Below, piece by piece: positions 33,699 to 46,459 of a stretch of 64,000 nucleotides of DNA. Position 1 is the stretch's first letter; every line of letters starts with the position of its first letter. The translations under genes and the position numbers were made by a program. Source of the stretch: Bombardia bombarda (lineage: Eukaryota; Ascomycota; Sordariomycetes; Sordariales; Lasiosphaeriaceae); assembly GCA_030512295.1 (NCBI GenBank), contig JAULSR010000002.1, forward strand, positions 3,410,001-3,474,000. Reading direction: 5' to 3'. The notes beneath the pieces are model-generated. The model had not been told where the DNA came from, did no database searches, and saw only the letters and a list, made by a program, of their open reading frames with translations.

Positions 33699-34821
33699 CA
33701 ACTACCAGGGCCGATTTCCAATTCACAGCTCATGGCTTGCAGCTCATACAGCATGTCACCAACGCTTCCCACCTCATATTAACCTTATATCGTACAACAG
33801 GATGATAGTCGCGGGCGGTGACATGGCGGCGCCGTCCACAAAGTCAATAACTCACCTCTGACTTGGACTATATACGGCAAAGGCCAGCCTGTCAATGATG
33901 GGCAACAAAGCTGCAGCCTCACTAGCGTCTGCTGGATGATCCCTGAAGGCCGCACTGCTTCGGACCGTACCTGCACCTCCGTATCGAGGCGCCGGGGCTC
34001 ATCTTCGATCAGCCCCCCGCCTCTGGCCTTGCCAGTTTGCCAGGGGGCATGGTGACAACGGATGGGATTGTCCGGCATTGATAATAGTCCGAAGGCTCTA
34101 TACTACCGTGGCACTATGAAGATCCAAGATTGAACTCGATCGTTGCAACCCTCGTTCATAGCGACAACACGGTCCGCAAGGGGTACGTACGTTAGCTCTC
34201 TACCATGGAGACTAGACTTTGTTGGGCATCAACATGCAACCTTGAAACCCATACTTCGGTCCTATATCAGCTGTAATTTGCCGGATATCGTCATCTATCA
34301 AGCCGCCTTAGTCGAGGTGCATGGTGTGGCTTGCCAAATACGCCATGGTGGTGGGCTAAGAAGCCTTTCTCCCAAGCACACGAATGCACAACATAGGTCC
34401 TCGACATGCACATACCGGAATTGATACACACACGGCGAGGCATCCCCATAGTCGCTCTCTCAAAGCCTGCTTATCATTATTCTTCTCTTCCAGTTTACCA
34501 ACCCCAGGCCGCAGAATCCGCATTCCCCCTTCTCTCGTTTCCCCCCCTTTCTGTTCATCTTGCAGCCAGCCAACCCTGGAGTTCGTCACGTCTAAAGTCA
34601 TGCATTTGTTGGACGCGCCGTACACGGTAGACACCCTATTCCCAGGCTGATCCCCCAACTACTGCACCGTAGATCCCAAACCTGGGCATCACTTCCCTGG
34701 GCGGATCACGGCCGTTATCCCTGCGGCCTCTGCCACTCTTCATCTGTTGATTGGACCTGTCTCAGGCGGGACGGAAGTTCCCTAGCTTGTTCTCATCTTC
34801 AAGACACCAACCCCACTTTCT

Positions 34822-37800
34822 TCAAGAAGCCGATGCAAATCTGCTCTTTGCTCGTATCTGCTTACCGTAGATGAAGAAGAGATAGGGAAACGGTAGCATG
34901 GCGAGGGTGAGGAAGGCCAGCAGCGCTGAGGCCCACTGGTAGCCCAGTTTCTCGTACATTTGGACGCCGAAGAGTGGGAAAATAGCTATACGAAGCACAC
35001 AAGGGCGAGTGTCCATTATTAGCAACACAGAACACAGAACGCAAGCCCCCAGAAAGCGGTCAGAGGGCGAAAGGTGATAATCAGTAGTGTATACACTACA
35101 TGATCACGGGAAGTGCTCTGGCTGAAGGGGGATGACGGCGTTTTGATGGCACCACCGAAACACAGACACTTTGACTTACCTCCAAACGAACATCGCACAA
35201 AGGCGTTCCCGGCTAAGGCACTCGCGGCATATCGCGGGTACGCGTCCACCTAATAACCCCTCTCATATCAGTGAACGCTCTCTCTTTCGCATTTTACCCA
35301 ATTACATCGGCCCGGCCTTACTAGGGCCCTGCTGCCTCTGTGTGTGTGTGCTCTATGTGGGTTACAGCTGGGCCTGTGCACCCCCAGGGGGGCAGACCGG
35401 TCCAGTCGCTAGGAAGAAAGAGGATTTGTTCGGGGGATAGTGTGGATCATGATAGGTTGGTTGGGCCAGACTTACAAGAAACGTAAAAATTCCGGTGAAG
35501 GCCAGCAGTGTCCTAGAACAGCAGCCCAATCGGTCAGCCGCATGGCCGCACAAAAGCCGGATATGCAAGATCACAAAGAAGCTCAGGAAAAGAAAAGAAA
35601 AACAGGACGCAGGCGTAACACCCCGGTTCAGCCTGACCAAGTCATGACTGACCGACAACACCATAGGGGGAAGATAGGGGGAGAGCGGCGGTCTGGACAG
35701 TGAGAGCGAGTGAGCTTCTTGCGGTGGAACCACAGCAACGTGTTGCCCATCAGTCAGAAAGAACCAGGCCAGGTCGGGCGGTTGTGTCATGTGCAGTTGT
35801 TAGTGTTGATGATGATGATGGTGATGTGACGGCCCAGCCTCCCCTCTCACCCTCCCCCTAACGCCTCTCCCCCTCCTTTTGTTTCGGTGTTATTTCACGG
35901 GCAGCCAAGAAGCCGGGACGTCAAAGAGCTCGACGCCTCACAGCTGCTAGCTGGGTATGTGTGCTGGGAGCAGCTCCAGGGCTTGCCATAGGCAGGACCA
36001 AGGCCAGTAGACAGGCAGCCCTCAGCATACCTATCCCCAGTCACCAGTTACCCAACAACGCCCGCCCGCATAGTCCGCATAACTCCGCACGGCCATAGCG
36101 GCGCGCCTCCGACGTACGCACGCGGGGAGGGGAAGGGAGAGGGAAGATGTGTGCTTTCTGCTGGGCCAGGTCATGAAGGGTGGCCACGAAGACTCCACAC
36201 CCACACCGGTTGGCAGCCAAGCCCAGCCCTCTCCTTTTTTTGTTTCTTTCCTTTTGCCTCCCACACCCAAAAATGACATGACAAGGGGTACTGGTCGATA
36301 GGTGATAGGTAATCATCCAAAGAGGCCGACTGGTGGGGATGGGGAGATGGGGATGGTTACACGCGCAAACGCACCCCATATTAACACACACACACACACA
36401 CACTTTGATCAATACTCCCACTCGCTCCTCACACACATACACGACACATGCAGAAAGCAAAAAGAGGAAAGACAAAAACAAGGAGAGAGAAAGAGAGAGA
36501 GAGAGAGAGAATAGACACACGTACCCAAGCCCGAAGAATCCGGAGCCAATAACAGGCACCATCCAATGCACCCACGGATACGTGGTGAACCCAAACATGA
36601 ACAGACCGCCCGTGATCAGCGGCGCGGCGACAATGACGCACGGCAGCTGGTCCTCGGGTTCGTCCCTCGCCTCGGCCCCTTCCCCTTCACTCAACCGCCG
36701 CTTCTCGACCAGCCCGTTGCGCACATTATGCCAGATGGGCGTGCTCAGGGCGGCGACTATGGCGGCAACAAAGATGCCTAAAAAGGTTAAGCCGACCTGC
36801 CACAGGTTGAAGCCGTAGTTGTTGCCAAAGACGAGCGGGAAGGCGCCGAAGAAGAGGTAGAGCACGCCGAGCAGGATGGCCGAGTAGAGGTCGAGGATGA
36901 GGCACATGGGCTCGCGGATGAGCAGCTGGAAGGGCCGCAGGAGCGAGTAGGCGACGGTGGCGGTGACTGACTTGGACATTGTTTCCATGGGGGCGCGGTA
37001 GCGGGCGTCGGACGTTTGCTTGCGCAGGCGTTGGGCTTTCTGTTTGAGGAGGACGGGGTCTGTGTTGATCAAGTGGGTTTTGTGTTAGCTGAAAAGGGGT
37101 ACTGTAAACCAACCAAGTGAAAGTAGACAGATACCGCCGGGGATGGTAGCTTAGAGACCAAAGAAACAAAACAAACACAAAAAGAAAAAAGTAAGTAAAC
37201 CTACGATACGTCTCCGGCACAAACAGCGCGATAGCCCAAAACAACACAAAGATCCAGATCAAAAACACATAATACGTCCACCGCCAGCTCGTATAATAAT
37301 TAATCAACCCGCCAAACAGCGGGCCCGTCGCCGGCCCGACAAACGGCGACACGGCAAAGATAGCCATGGGCGCCGCCATGGTGTCGCGCGTGAACATGTC
37401 GCCCACAGTGCCCCCCGAGACAGACAGGAACGCACTACCGGCCAGGCCCTGGAAGAAGCGCACGACGATCATGGTCTGGATGTTTTTTGCCACAGCGGAG
37501 GGGATCATCCAGACGAAGAAGGCGGCGAAGGAGCACAGGTAGATGGGGCGGCGGCCGTAGAACTCGGCCAGCGGGCTCCAGAAGGGGCCCAGGGCGATGC
37601 CGAGGACGTAGGTGGACAGGCCGACGGTGGCGACGAGGCGTGTGGTGCCGAACTCGGCGTCCATTTGGGCGTAGGTTGCTGTGTAGATTGCTGATGCGTT
37701 TGTCCTGGTTGAGAGGTGAGTGAGCATGTTTCTCTCTGAGATGATGATGCATGTATGTGTTGTCATGTTTTAGGAGGAGTGAGGGGTAAGTATGTCTGTC

Positions 37801-38422
37801 TCTCTTTGACTTTCTCAATTTTCTTTTCCATTCCATCATGCACGAGTATGCCTTTCCTTGTGTTTCTGTCCATTGTGTTTATTTTTGTTGCGTTGTCGTT
37901 GTTTTGTTGGGTAAGACAGAAAAAGGGGTGAAAAGGGGGTCAGCGACGAACTTACACGCAAAATGCACCAAAACAAGTGATGGTGACAATCATCCACTTG
38001 CGCCAAGTTGGCCAGCTCCGTGGGTTCATCGGGTCGCTATTACCGCCCTCCCAACTCACCAAGAAGGGATCACTTTCGTCGTCGTGGTCTATCCGTTGCG
38101 GCGGGACAGAAGCTGCCGCGCTGATCTCGGCATCCCCTCCTTCCACCACTTGGTCTTCTGATAATTCGTCAACGCCATAGCCGTTGTTGGACCGCTGCCG
38201 TCCAAAGCTGGGGACAGCCCCATTATCCTTTTTGGTGATGATACCCGACGATGGTGTTTGGTAGCTGCCGTCGTCTTTTTCGTATATCGTTTCTTCGCTC
38301 TCCGTCGCCGTCGTGCTGCCGGCCATGTCTTCTTGTTGCCGCTGCTCCTTTTCGGACGCTGAGATGGGCTGTTCGAGGCTCGGGCTGAGGCCGAGTTCGG
38401 GGTCTTTTTCCCTTTCGGCCAT
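34822..38422 (-). CDS. MFS transporter, DHA1-type drug/H+ antiporter
   Basis: Plasma-membrane exporter by family, 590 aa in six exons: 38422-37956, 37704-37205, 37059-36525, 35512-35476, 35249-35180 and 34985-34822. All junction phases agree. A hydrophilic N-terminus of about 140 residues precedes the first helix. MFS motif A is visible as PLAEFYGRRPIYL at about 198-210 and motif C as SPFVGPATGPLFGG at about 280. The linker around VPETYHPVLL separates the two six-helix halves. The last exons carry FTGIFTFLVDAYPRYAASAL and end IYGKQIRAKSRFA, both usual in fungal multidrug/polyamine-type DHA1 members. Exon 4 is only 37 bases. The introns after exons 2 and 3 are long for this gene set, and the latter has CA and GA microsatellites. 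The substrate cannot be read from sequence. The only ATG in the initial frame is at 38422. Confidence 0.92.
36389..36512. repeat. CA and GA microsatellites within an MFS intron
   Basis: A (CA)n run at about 36389-36402 and a (GA)n run at about 36484-36511 lie in the intron between exons 3 and 4 of the MFS gene. The GA run sits about 15 bases inside the intron donor at 36524. Confidence 0.9.
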
Positions 38423-40715
38423 GGTGGGAGGTGTGGGTGACAGTTTTGGCTGCACTGGTCCAAGCTGTTTGGCTCGGTCTCTTCTGCTCAGGGGTTGGCC
38501 TTTTTATCTGTTTTCTCTGGAAAAGCTAGAAAGGTTCGAAGAGGCAATAGTGTCTGGCCCTTGTATTCAAGAGCTACCTGACGGATAGGATGAAAGGGCT
38601 TTGGTGTGAGATATATGTCCAAGTGAAGTAAGTATGTAGGGTGCAGATCGGGTTACCAAGGTGTGTTTTCTATATCAATGGTGTAAGTAGCTGTTGTAGG
38701 CATGTTGTCTATCTCACAAGTGTTTTGGGTCCTCAAAGTATGGAATTGGTCTTTTTATTAGATGTCAATGTCGCATCGCGCCCGGCGCCGCCGCCAACCC
38801 CATGGCATGGGATGGAGGGATCTGTCTTGAAAAGCTACAGGGGAAACAAAGAAGGTAGCGGACCTGATGACTGATGCCCACATGGCCCATGGGAGCCTAT
38901 GTGGAGGGGGTTGCTCGCGCTAACTACGGGATACTAAGGTAGTGTTGGAGAATTGGTAAGTAGGTATGTCATCCACCCACACGGGATACCTTCCAGTTTG
39001 GTTGGAGAAAGGGGGTCTATCTCTGAGTGTTTACCTCATCACTTGTCGGTTTGCGGTGCCTTGAATTGTGAGCCGCGAGTAAGCGCGAGACCAGGACGGG
39101 ATTGACTGGACTTTCATTTCCCCTATTGCCAATTTCAAGTAATGCAAGGCGCCATGACGAGGGCGGACATGTAAAAACCGAGTATTTGCGTTTGTTTTGT
39201 TTGTTTGTCGGATTATCCATGGGATGATGACTGATGTGAGAGAATTGACCACTGACAAGCCGTGAAGATTGCGATATCGCCAGACCAGCAAGCATTGCAA
39301 CCCTAGACTCGCACACACCACACTCCACACGTCCACCCCCATTACACGGTATTCTGCTAATTCCCATCGGTTCCCATCGGTAATAGGATTTATTCCCGAC
39401 GACGTTGAACAATTGGAGAGCGAGCGATCAGATGCGGAGAAATGTGCCCCCTCAGTGGCGGACCAAGGGGCCCGAGAGGGGACGGGGAACAGATATCGGG
39501 AACGGCAGCCGAGTTCGATAAGACATCCAGAAAATACCGAGCCAATCAATTACTGACCTGTGTCACTAACAGCTTGGCAGCTAATCCATGGCGCATCTTG
39601 TTAGCGCACGCACTTCATGTTTGATTCGGGATGTGGGAAGGAGGGAAGCAGCGCCCGACCGAACAAAAAAATTGCCAGTTTAAACAGGTAGTATTCGGTG
39701 AATTTTCTGGAATCGCCATCAATATGCAATATTTTGGTTTATCAATGTAGGTACCTAACCACGAGACGAGACGATTCTCCGGTCCGAGCTCACCGAGGGA
39801 ACGGGACTGCAGGTACGAATACTAGTCAGATATCCCTGAATTATTCCCGAGAGATCAATGCATCGTTGCATCGTTGCATCCACGCACGCCCTATTCGTAC
39901 CTATTACTAGATATGGAAGGAGCCAAAGCTTGCTCTATCCGGTTTTCCAAATCAAATCCCTACTCGAGTAGACTTTTATTGACTTTGCGCTGTGGGCTGA
40001 CTGATGGCAGTACCCTTGATGACGACTCGGTACCTCAGACAACCAATAGAAGATCAAACCGCGAAACAGCGAGACAAACCCGAGCTTCGTCCTTGGCCAA
40101 TTGGCCATACAAATATCTCCGCACTGTTGGGTCAGGTAAAGTTGAATACAGCCATTGAGTGATCTAATTCACAATTCGGGAACACGCTCTTCTTTAACTA
40201 TTACACAGTGTGAAACCAAGACGCCAGAGCGCATGGAAGGCGTCTCCCGAGTAAATGGCAGTCACTTAATTAACATAGCTGGCCCCTTGGCTACACGCAG
40301 GCATGCTCGGGCATTTTTCACAGCGCCATAGGCTTGGCTGGCATATCGGCTGGTACGCTGCAAATCCCACGTACGTCCCCTCCCTTCGACCTGCAGGACG
40401 ATGAAGATAGATAGCAACAACAACTCCAAGCAACCAACCACAAAAATTATAGTACACGGAATTGTTCTCTTGAAAGCAGTAATATTTATATCCGCTCATC
40501 TCCGACTTGACCCCCTTTCTTCACTGTAGCTATAGCAATTATCCTCAACATCGAGCTTCTTCGAGTACCTGCGTAGATGAACTTGCGCTCAACCCATCTA
40601 CACATTATGCATATGTCAACACTTTCAAACCTGTGTCATGCACATACACATACCTACATACCTACCTTATTCACTCACTCACTCAAGCGCCCAATGTGAT
40701 ACCCTCCTCGGAACC
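38423..40715. other. Intergenic region upstream of the MFS gene
   Basis: Promoter of the - MFS gene and 3' flank of the next - gene. It contains a GCATCGTT-type short repeat near 39856-39880 and a GGTACCTA motif near 39750. Open frames at 39031-39549 have no gene character. Confidence 0.5.
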
Positions 40716-42940
40716 TCAAACAGCCACAGATCGCAACTTGTCGACAACATACTCGGTAAATGCCTCCTGCAACCGAACACCCACGTCCGAGTCTCTCGAC
40801 TGGTCTGACATCTCATCTACGCCAAAACCCCGCTGCCCGTGCGCCCATAGACATCGCACCACGACCTCGGAGTACTTATAACCGACGATATTTCGAAGCT
40901 CCCGCACCGGATTCGGCTTGCCCGCCCTTTCGAACGGGGCCTTATTAACGTCAGAATCGTTCCCGACACTCGGCCGGATTCCCAGCAGCCAGTCCCGTAC
41001 CAGCTTGGACTGCTCCAGGGGCACTGCCGGTGGCTTCTTTTGACTGTCGCTGCTGTCCTTCTTCACATTATTCGTCTCCGTCTTGTCGCTATCATCCTCA
41101 ATTAGCAACCCATCCTCCTCACCAAGATGCATGATCCGGTGCAACGGCTGCCAGTGCGCAATCTCCAAAAGCAATAATCCCAAGCTGTAGAGATCGTACG
41201 TCTTGCGCGAATCGCGCTCCGTTGGATGTTGTCGCTGCAAGCTCGGCCAGCGATACACATCCCAGACCGAGTCGGCATCGCGCGCCGTCGTCTCGCTGCC
41301 CTCTGGACGGGAGTACTCGAAGCCCGACAGCAAGGGCTGGAGGCGGCTCTCACCACTGAAATATCCTTCGTCTCTATCGTTATCATCTGTTCTTGCCTCA
41401 TCACCTTCACTGACAAAAAAGATGACATTCTCGCTGATGATCCCCTTGTGCAGCCAATTCGCAGCATGCAGATTCATCACCGTCTCGCAGAGCATGACCG
41501 CCAGCTCGACCCTCTGCGTCAGGCTCGGCCTGAACCACTCCTGGCCGAGCATGCTGTATAGCGACACGACCCTGGTATAGAAGTGGCAGCCTTTAGGCAT
41601 CTCGAAGATCCAGCCGTAACGGTCCGCGCCGGATACTTGCCTGTCGTCGAAGAAACCGATACAGTCGGGCACGTGGAGGGACGCCGGCTTCGGCATGTGC
41701 AGCATCTCGGCCAGCGCAATGGTCCGGCCCATTGACTCCAGTTCCTTGGAGGAGCAATTTGAGACGTCACCGAGCGTCTTCCACTCGACCCAGACAGGCA
41801 CGTAGTTATCCGAAACAAGCACGGTGCCTCTGGGTCTGGACATGGTCTCTGGCACAGCTGTCGATACACGCTCGTTCCACTCAAACACTTCGCTGATTTT
41901 CGCAGCCGAGTAGTGAGGAACTGCAATGCCGATTTCGAGCAGAATGTCCATTAGCCGGTCAATGGCACTATTGCTGCTGCTGCTGCTGCTGCTGCTGCCA
42001 CTGGCGTTGTCAGCGATGATATGTTCAAGTCTAGGAAAAATCATTTCCCAGGTATGGCTGATTTTCTTCAAGCGAATCAGGTCTTGCAGGATTAGGTCAT
42101 TCTTCTGAGCACCCCTTTTCTTGGTGCCTGCGGTGATTGAAGAATAGTTGGCCAGCTGGCGCCCAACAGCGTCCATCATGTACTTCAAATCCTGCACATC
42201 GTTACGGGCCATTACCATCTCCCGATAAGTCTTGGCCGTGATGTCGTCAATCTTGCGCTCGCGGTAATCGCGCATCAGCTCGTGTAGCCGCTCCGTCAGT
42301 TTGTGCAAGTTCTTCAGCAAGGCGCGGAAAGCATCCTTATCGACGGCTACCCACCGTACACGTATGGGATGAGTGGCCACCTCCTTGGTATTGTGGGCTA
42401 CCCGATCGAGGAAGCTACGGATGCGGCTGCCGCTGAGGCTACGACGTTCGTTGCGGCGCCGTGTTGTCCAAGCCTCGTATGATACAGCCAGACTGGACAC
42501 TTGCTTGACGACATCGGCATCTGGCGTCGCTGCTTCGCCCACCGCTACGTCACTGCTGATATCGAGCTCGTTGCCATAGCGCGAGTTGATGTCTTTGAAC
42601 TCTGAGAGAAGTCGCTGGATTCGGGCGATGATAGCGATGAGCTCGGTCGGGTTTGTTCCCAGGATCACGCCCAGCGTGGAGTTTTCGGGAACGTCGATCA
42701 GACCGGCTGCTTTGCCCCAGGCCAGCACGCGGTTGTACTCGATGAGGAGCTGCAGTCGGTACTTTTCGCAGTCCTGTGGCATGTCGACAAGCGCTCCGAC
42801 AAACTTGAAAACTGCACTGCCGTAAGCAAAGCTGTGGTGACAATCAAGAAAGTGACAGCCCTAAACTCACGCTTCATGGTGCTATCAAACACGTCAACCG
42901 CCAGGGAGACGAACCCGGCTGAAACCCCCAACACTTCCAT
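40716..42940 (-). CDS. HeLo-domain protein with degenerate protein kinase module
   Basis: Two exons (42940-42871 and 42811-40716) joined in phase, 721 aa. The N-terminus has the Het-S/LopB prion-inhibition-and-propagation (HeLo) form: EVLGVSAGFVSLAVDVFDS, then FKFVGALVDMPQDCEKYRLQ and NRVLAWGKAAGLID. Helices continue to about residue 210. A poly-Ser segment lies near 296-305. The second half is kinase-like. Subdomain VIb reads LHKGIISENVIFF (about 477-489), so the usual HRD aspartate is missing. The DFG position reads SGFEYS. Subdomain IX (TYDLYSLGLLLLEIAHW) is intact, and no glycine loop is seen. It should therefore be a pseudokinase. In the family, HeLo domains insert into membranes and kill cells in heterokaryon incompatibility, controlled by a C-terminal regulator. 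No HET-s-type amyloid motif is evident at either end. The function as a death effector is inference. Confidence 0.85.
41968..42000. repeat. (GCT)n trinucleotide repeat coding poly-Ser
   Basis: A run of about nine GCT units on the + strand, read as AGC (Ser) on the coding strand, inside the HeLo-pseudokinase gene between its two domains. It is likely length-variable. Confidence 0.95.
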
Positions 42941-45900
42941 TTCTTTGGCGGGAGTGACCTCGTCTGGCCAGACTTGCTCCTTGATATTGAAAACAAACGA
43001 TTCCTTAAGGTTGGCCTTTCAGTTTATTTATTTATTTGTTTGTTATTGTGTTTGTTGTCGGGAGTCAATGGGTCGAGGCTAGGCGCCTAAGTCAACAAAC
43101 AAACATCTTGGACTTGGTTGGAAAGGTAAAAGTTGCGTGATTGTGTCCCGCCATTTTCGAGACCTTGCCTCGTCTGAGCAGATGATCGCCTGACATCTTT
43201 CGGTAGAATTCTTGAGGCAGGAGCGATGCTTGGGGCAGCATCGTTGCACCTGCCATTCTGCTCCATTTTCAGTCAGCTGGACTACTGTCCCGACTCGAGC
43301 CTTCCGTTTTTAATGTGCACAAGTTGTGCGATTCATGGTGTAAAGACAGACTTGCTTCCTTAGGTACTCGCGAGCTCACCGAGCTCAACTTTGCTATTGC
43401 CAACCGTTGTAGATAATAGGCGAACAACGAAAATGTAACTCAATAATGTCTCGGACCTTAAACGATCAATATCTCAACCAAAAAAAGGTCTAAAAAGAGA
43501 AACCAGTATTCAAGGGGTTTACGGTCCTAGCCCTCGTGTGATGAATGAGTGTGTCGAGGCTATGCAGTTTGCTTTTTCTTTTTTTGTTTCGACAGGGGGG
43601 TGGGCGGGGCGGCAATACGCCAACGTTGACCGCAGTTGATTAAGAGGTCCTGACTTTTTTTTTTGTTTATGATAATTTGCAATGACGTGCGGGCCAGTTG
43701 CCCAAAACTGTTTCATAACATTATTGTATTGTTGTTGGGCAGGTACAGGAAGAGGCAACATTGAAGTTTTACCACCAAAGAACAGTCAGTCATTGTACCC
43801 GCGCCGGCAGATCTGTTATGAGACGAGCCCCTCCCCCCCAACCCCAGAAATTTAAGGCGAAGACAATAAGCTCCACTGACAACGGGGCTAATGATGGTAC
43901 TTGCAGCACCAGAGTTCAGAAGGTGGAAGGTGCGAATGGGTTTGTTGCCAGACTTATTGCTCCATGCTGTATGTCAGTAGTAAGGTATTCCGCAGCATCA
44001 TAACTGGAACCCGACCTGTTGCGGCCCGAGAAGTCAAGGAGAGATGTCGGGGCCGGAGGATGACAAGGCAAGTTCGATCTCTACTGATCTACTGATCCTA
44101 CCGGAGTCTTCGGGAGTTACAAATATTTCTGAAACGATGGGTCCAGGCCCACCATTGTAACAACATATGAAAATGTAGAAAAGTCTAAGCTTTACCCAGA
44201 CCGGGACGTTCGGTTGCACCGTCGCGAGCTTGACCGCGCCGGCAGCTCGCTGCGACGTTGAGTACCTACCTAGTTAGCGGGAGGCCTCCTGTACCTTCCT
44301 TTTGTACCTGCCACCCCCACCTGTCGTGCTTCGTGGCTGTTACTGGTCCGAGGGTCTGATATTCCAAGCAAGTCCAAACTTCCATGCATGTACATATTTT
44401 ATGGAAGCTTGGCGTGCATTCAAGCTCAGCAACTCCAAGATGGCCGCCAAATCAGATAGGAAGGATTACATGTCTTTGAATGTCACTCAATTCATTTTCG
44501 TCCGTTTTGATGATGTGAGCTGTGTTGTCACAGCAGATACGGTACTCGTGTCATACAGACATCTACCTGCATGATGTAGCAGAACGTTCATGTCGGGCGG
44601 CGGGCGAGCGTTGATGGTCGGCGGCAACGTGAAGCGTGGCACGGCGCCAGCGTATACGTACGTCTCTTATTAATAGTGTCTGCACACTTTTATGGCATTC
44701 AAATACTTTGTCAACAGTCGATGGTAAACAGCGGTAAAAATTGTTGATAAACCAATTGAAGATGTGATTTACAGCGGATATATGTTTCAATGTCTCTGAT
44801 ATTCAAGTCATGACGTACTATCATTTCCCCACACATAACCTCAAGTGACTTTGTATATGTACTTCAATTGGTTGGTAAGGGAGCTCCCGCAACGACAGCT
44901 CTCCACAGCTTGGAGCTCCATTTTGTAGGCCTCGAGGTACTTAGCTGTAGCTGCTAGCTCCATCGTTGCACAGCTGAATCTCGCGATACGCCAATCCCAA
45001 TCCCAGGGATGCTACTAGGCCCTGTCCTCGTCCATTCCGTCATCGGTACACCAGCCCTGCCAACTTCCAAGTGGACATTCTCGGGGGCCTCATTATTCAA
45101 GACCATCTCTATAAGTGGATAGGAGTAGTCTCTCTATTCTCTCGTGGTTTCGTTTTGTTTTTGTTGCACGACTTTGACCAACACCAACCAGAGAGAAGGG
45201 TCTTGGCATACGGCGCGGTCAGACGAGTTATTTGAATCATTAAAACTCCAGAGTCCGCACAAGTGCAAGTGCGACCAACCACGACGACGCCAGGCACGAC
45301 GGAACGGGAGATCGCACCTGCTCGAACATACCGAATTCGCACTCAGCCCCCCTTGGCAAACTGTGTAAGTGCAAAAGTTTGTAGGTACGCGAATACTCCA
45401 GCACCCCATCCCATCACAATTGATAGTCGCACCTGCAAACTGCAATCGCATCACACATCACGTCGCACTCGCATCGAGCCTACCGCCTACCGCCGCCCCT
45501 CGAGTCGGAGGCTCGCCCGAAACGTCAAGGACCATCCCCGTTCCATACGCACATTGGCACAGTGCTGTTACTGCTGCGGAAGGAACTGACGCGGCGACAA
45601 CCCCCCACCGTTACAGCGACTGACTGACTCTCTGACTCTCTGACGCTCCCAAACCCTTGGCTTTCCATCTCCATTTTCGGGCATCATCATTCTGACCCAA
45701 GCATTCAGATCAGCGGCCACTGGAACGACGCGTCAATTCTCACGCTGTGTTTGCTCGGCGTATCCATTGAGGCATTGCTGGCAAACCGACATCTCAAATT
45801 CCTCGGCGCCCAGAGACTTGCAGAGACTTGGGTCGGTAGGCTGCGACGATACCTTATTTGGTTCCCGCCGCCAATACAATCAATCAAAGCACGGATTAGG

Positions 45901-46459
45901 CCAGGACGGTTTCATTGTTGTGGCAGCAAACAGAAAACAGCAAAGCCAATCTGCAGGGCTCTCCCCACCCTTTGTTTGCCCGGCCAAGCAATCCAGGCCG
46001 TCTGGTGACTGTTGCTACCAACCAGAGCCCAAGCCGCAGACCGCAAACTGCAGAACCGCAAACCCACCTCAATCCACACCACCACCTGCTGGTTACCCGT
46101 GCTGCCGAAATATAACATTTCTACCTGTCCACTTCTACTTTAATAATCCAGTGTCACCCCCTTTTTGTCGGGGTACCTGTGCATCATGACTTGTGAGTAG
46201 ACACTATCTACCTATCTATCTTGGTTCCAGCACACACCCACCATCAGTCCTCCACCCCACACCTACCTTACCTCAGGTACCTACCTCACTTATTCTGCAA
46301 ATCATCGTCGCCCACCTCATATCGAGGTTACCACCCCTGCTACGATCGTGCGCAATCCTTTCTCAAACCTCGAGCGCATATCCATAGTCGGAGACAGCCA
46401 TGACAGGTCGCAGCCACCGTGACCCCCAACAGCACATCATTATCCGAGACGTATAGATC
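42941..46459. other. Divergent intergenic region, HeLo gene and Ca2+ exchanger
   Basis: A 3.5 kb region with both promoters. The exchanger side (about 45000-46459) is pyrimidine- and CACC-rich, as in long fungal leaders, with several ACCTACCT motifs between 46200 and 46290. Plus-strand frames at 45263-45589 and 45767-46189 look like leader sequence, not genes. Confidence 0.5.

Larger units (their letters stand above)
30191..34821. other. Long gene-poor region upstream of ERT1
   Basis: About 4.6 kb between the ERT1 start and the end of the MFS gene. The GC-rich segment 30700-32200 has several long stop-free frames on the plus strand, but their translations are Arg/Gly-rich with no domains, starts or splice structure. 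It includes short tandem arrays at 31281-31308 and 33671-33698. The minus-strand TATATAAAG at about 30201-30209 is too close to the ERT1 ATG to be its core promoter. I cannot support a gene here. Confidence 0.5.

Noticed and set aside
36041..36524. Continuation of the MFS frame into SLSLSLSLFLSFLFL-type residues
   Set aside because: This is intron read-through caused by a GA microsatellite; the conserved transporter sequence resumes at 35512.
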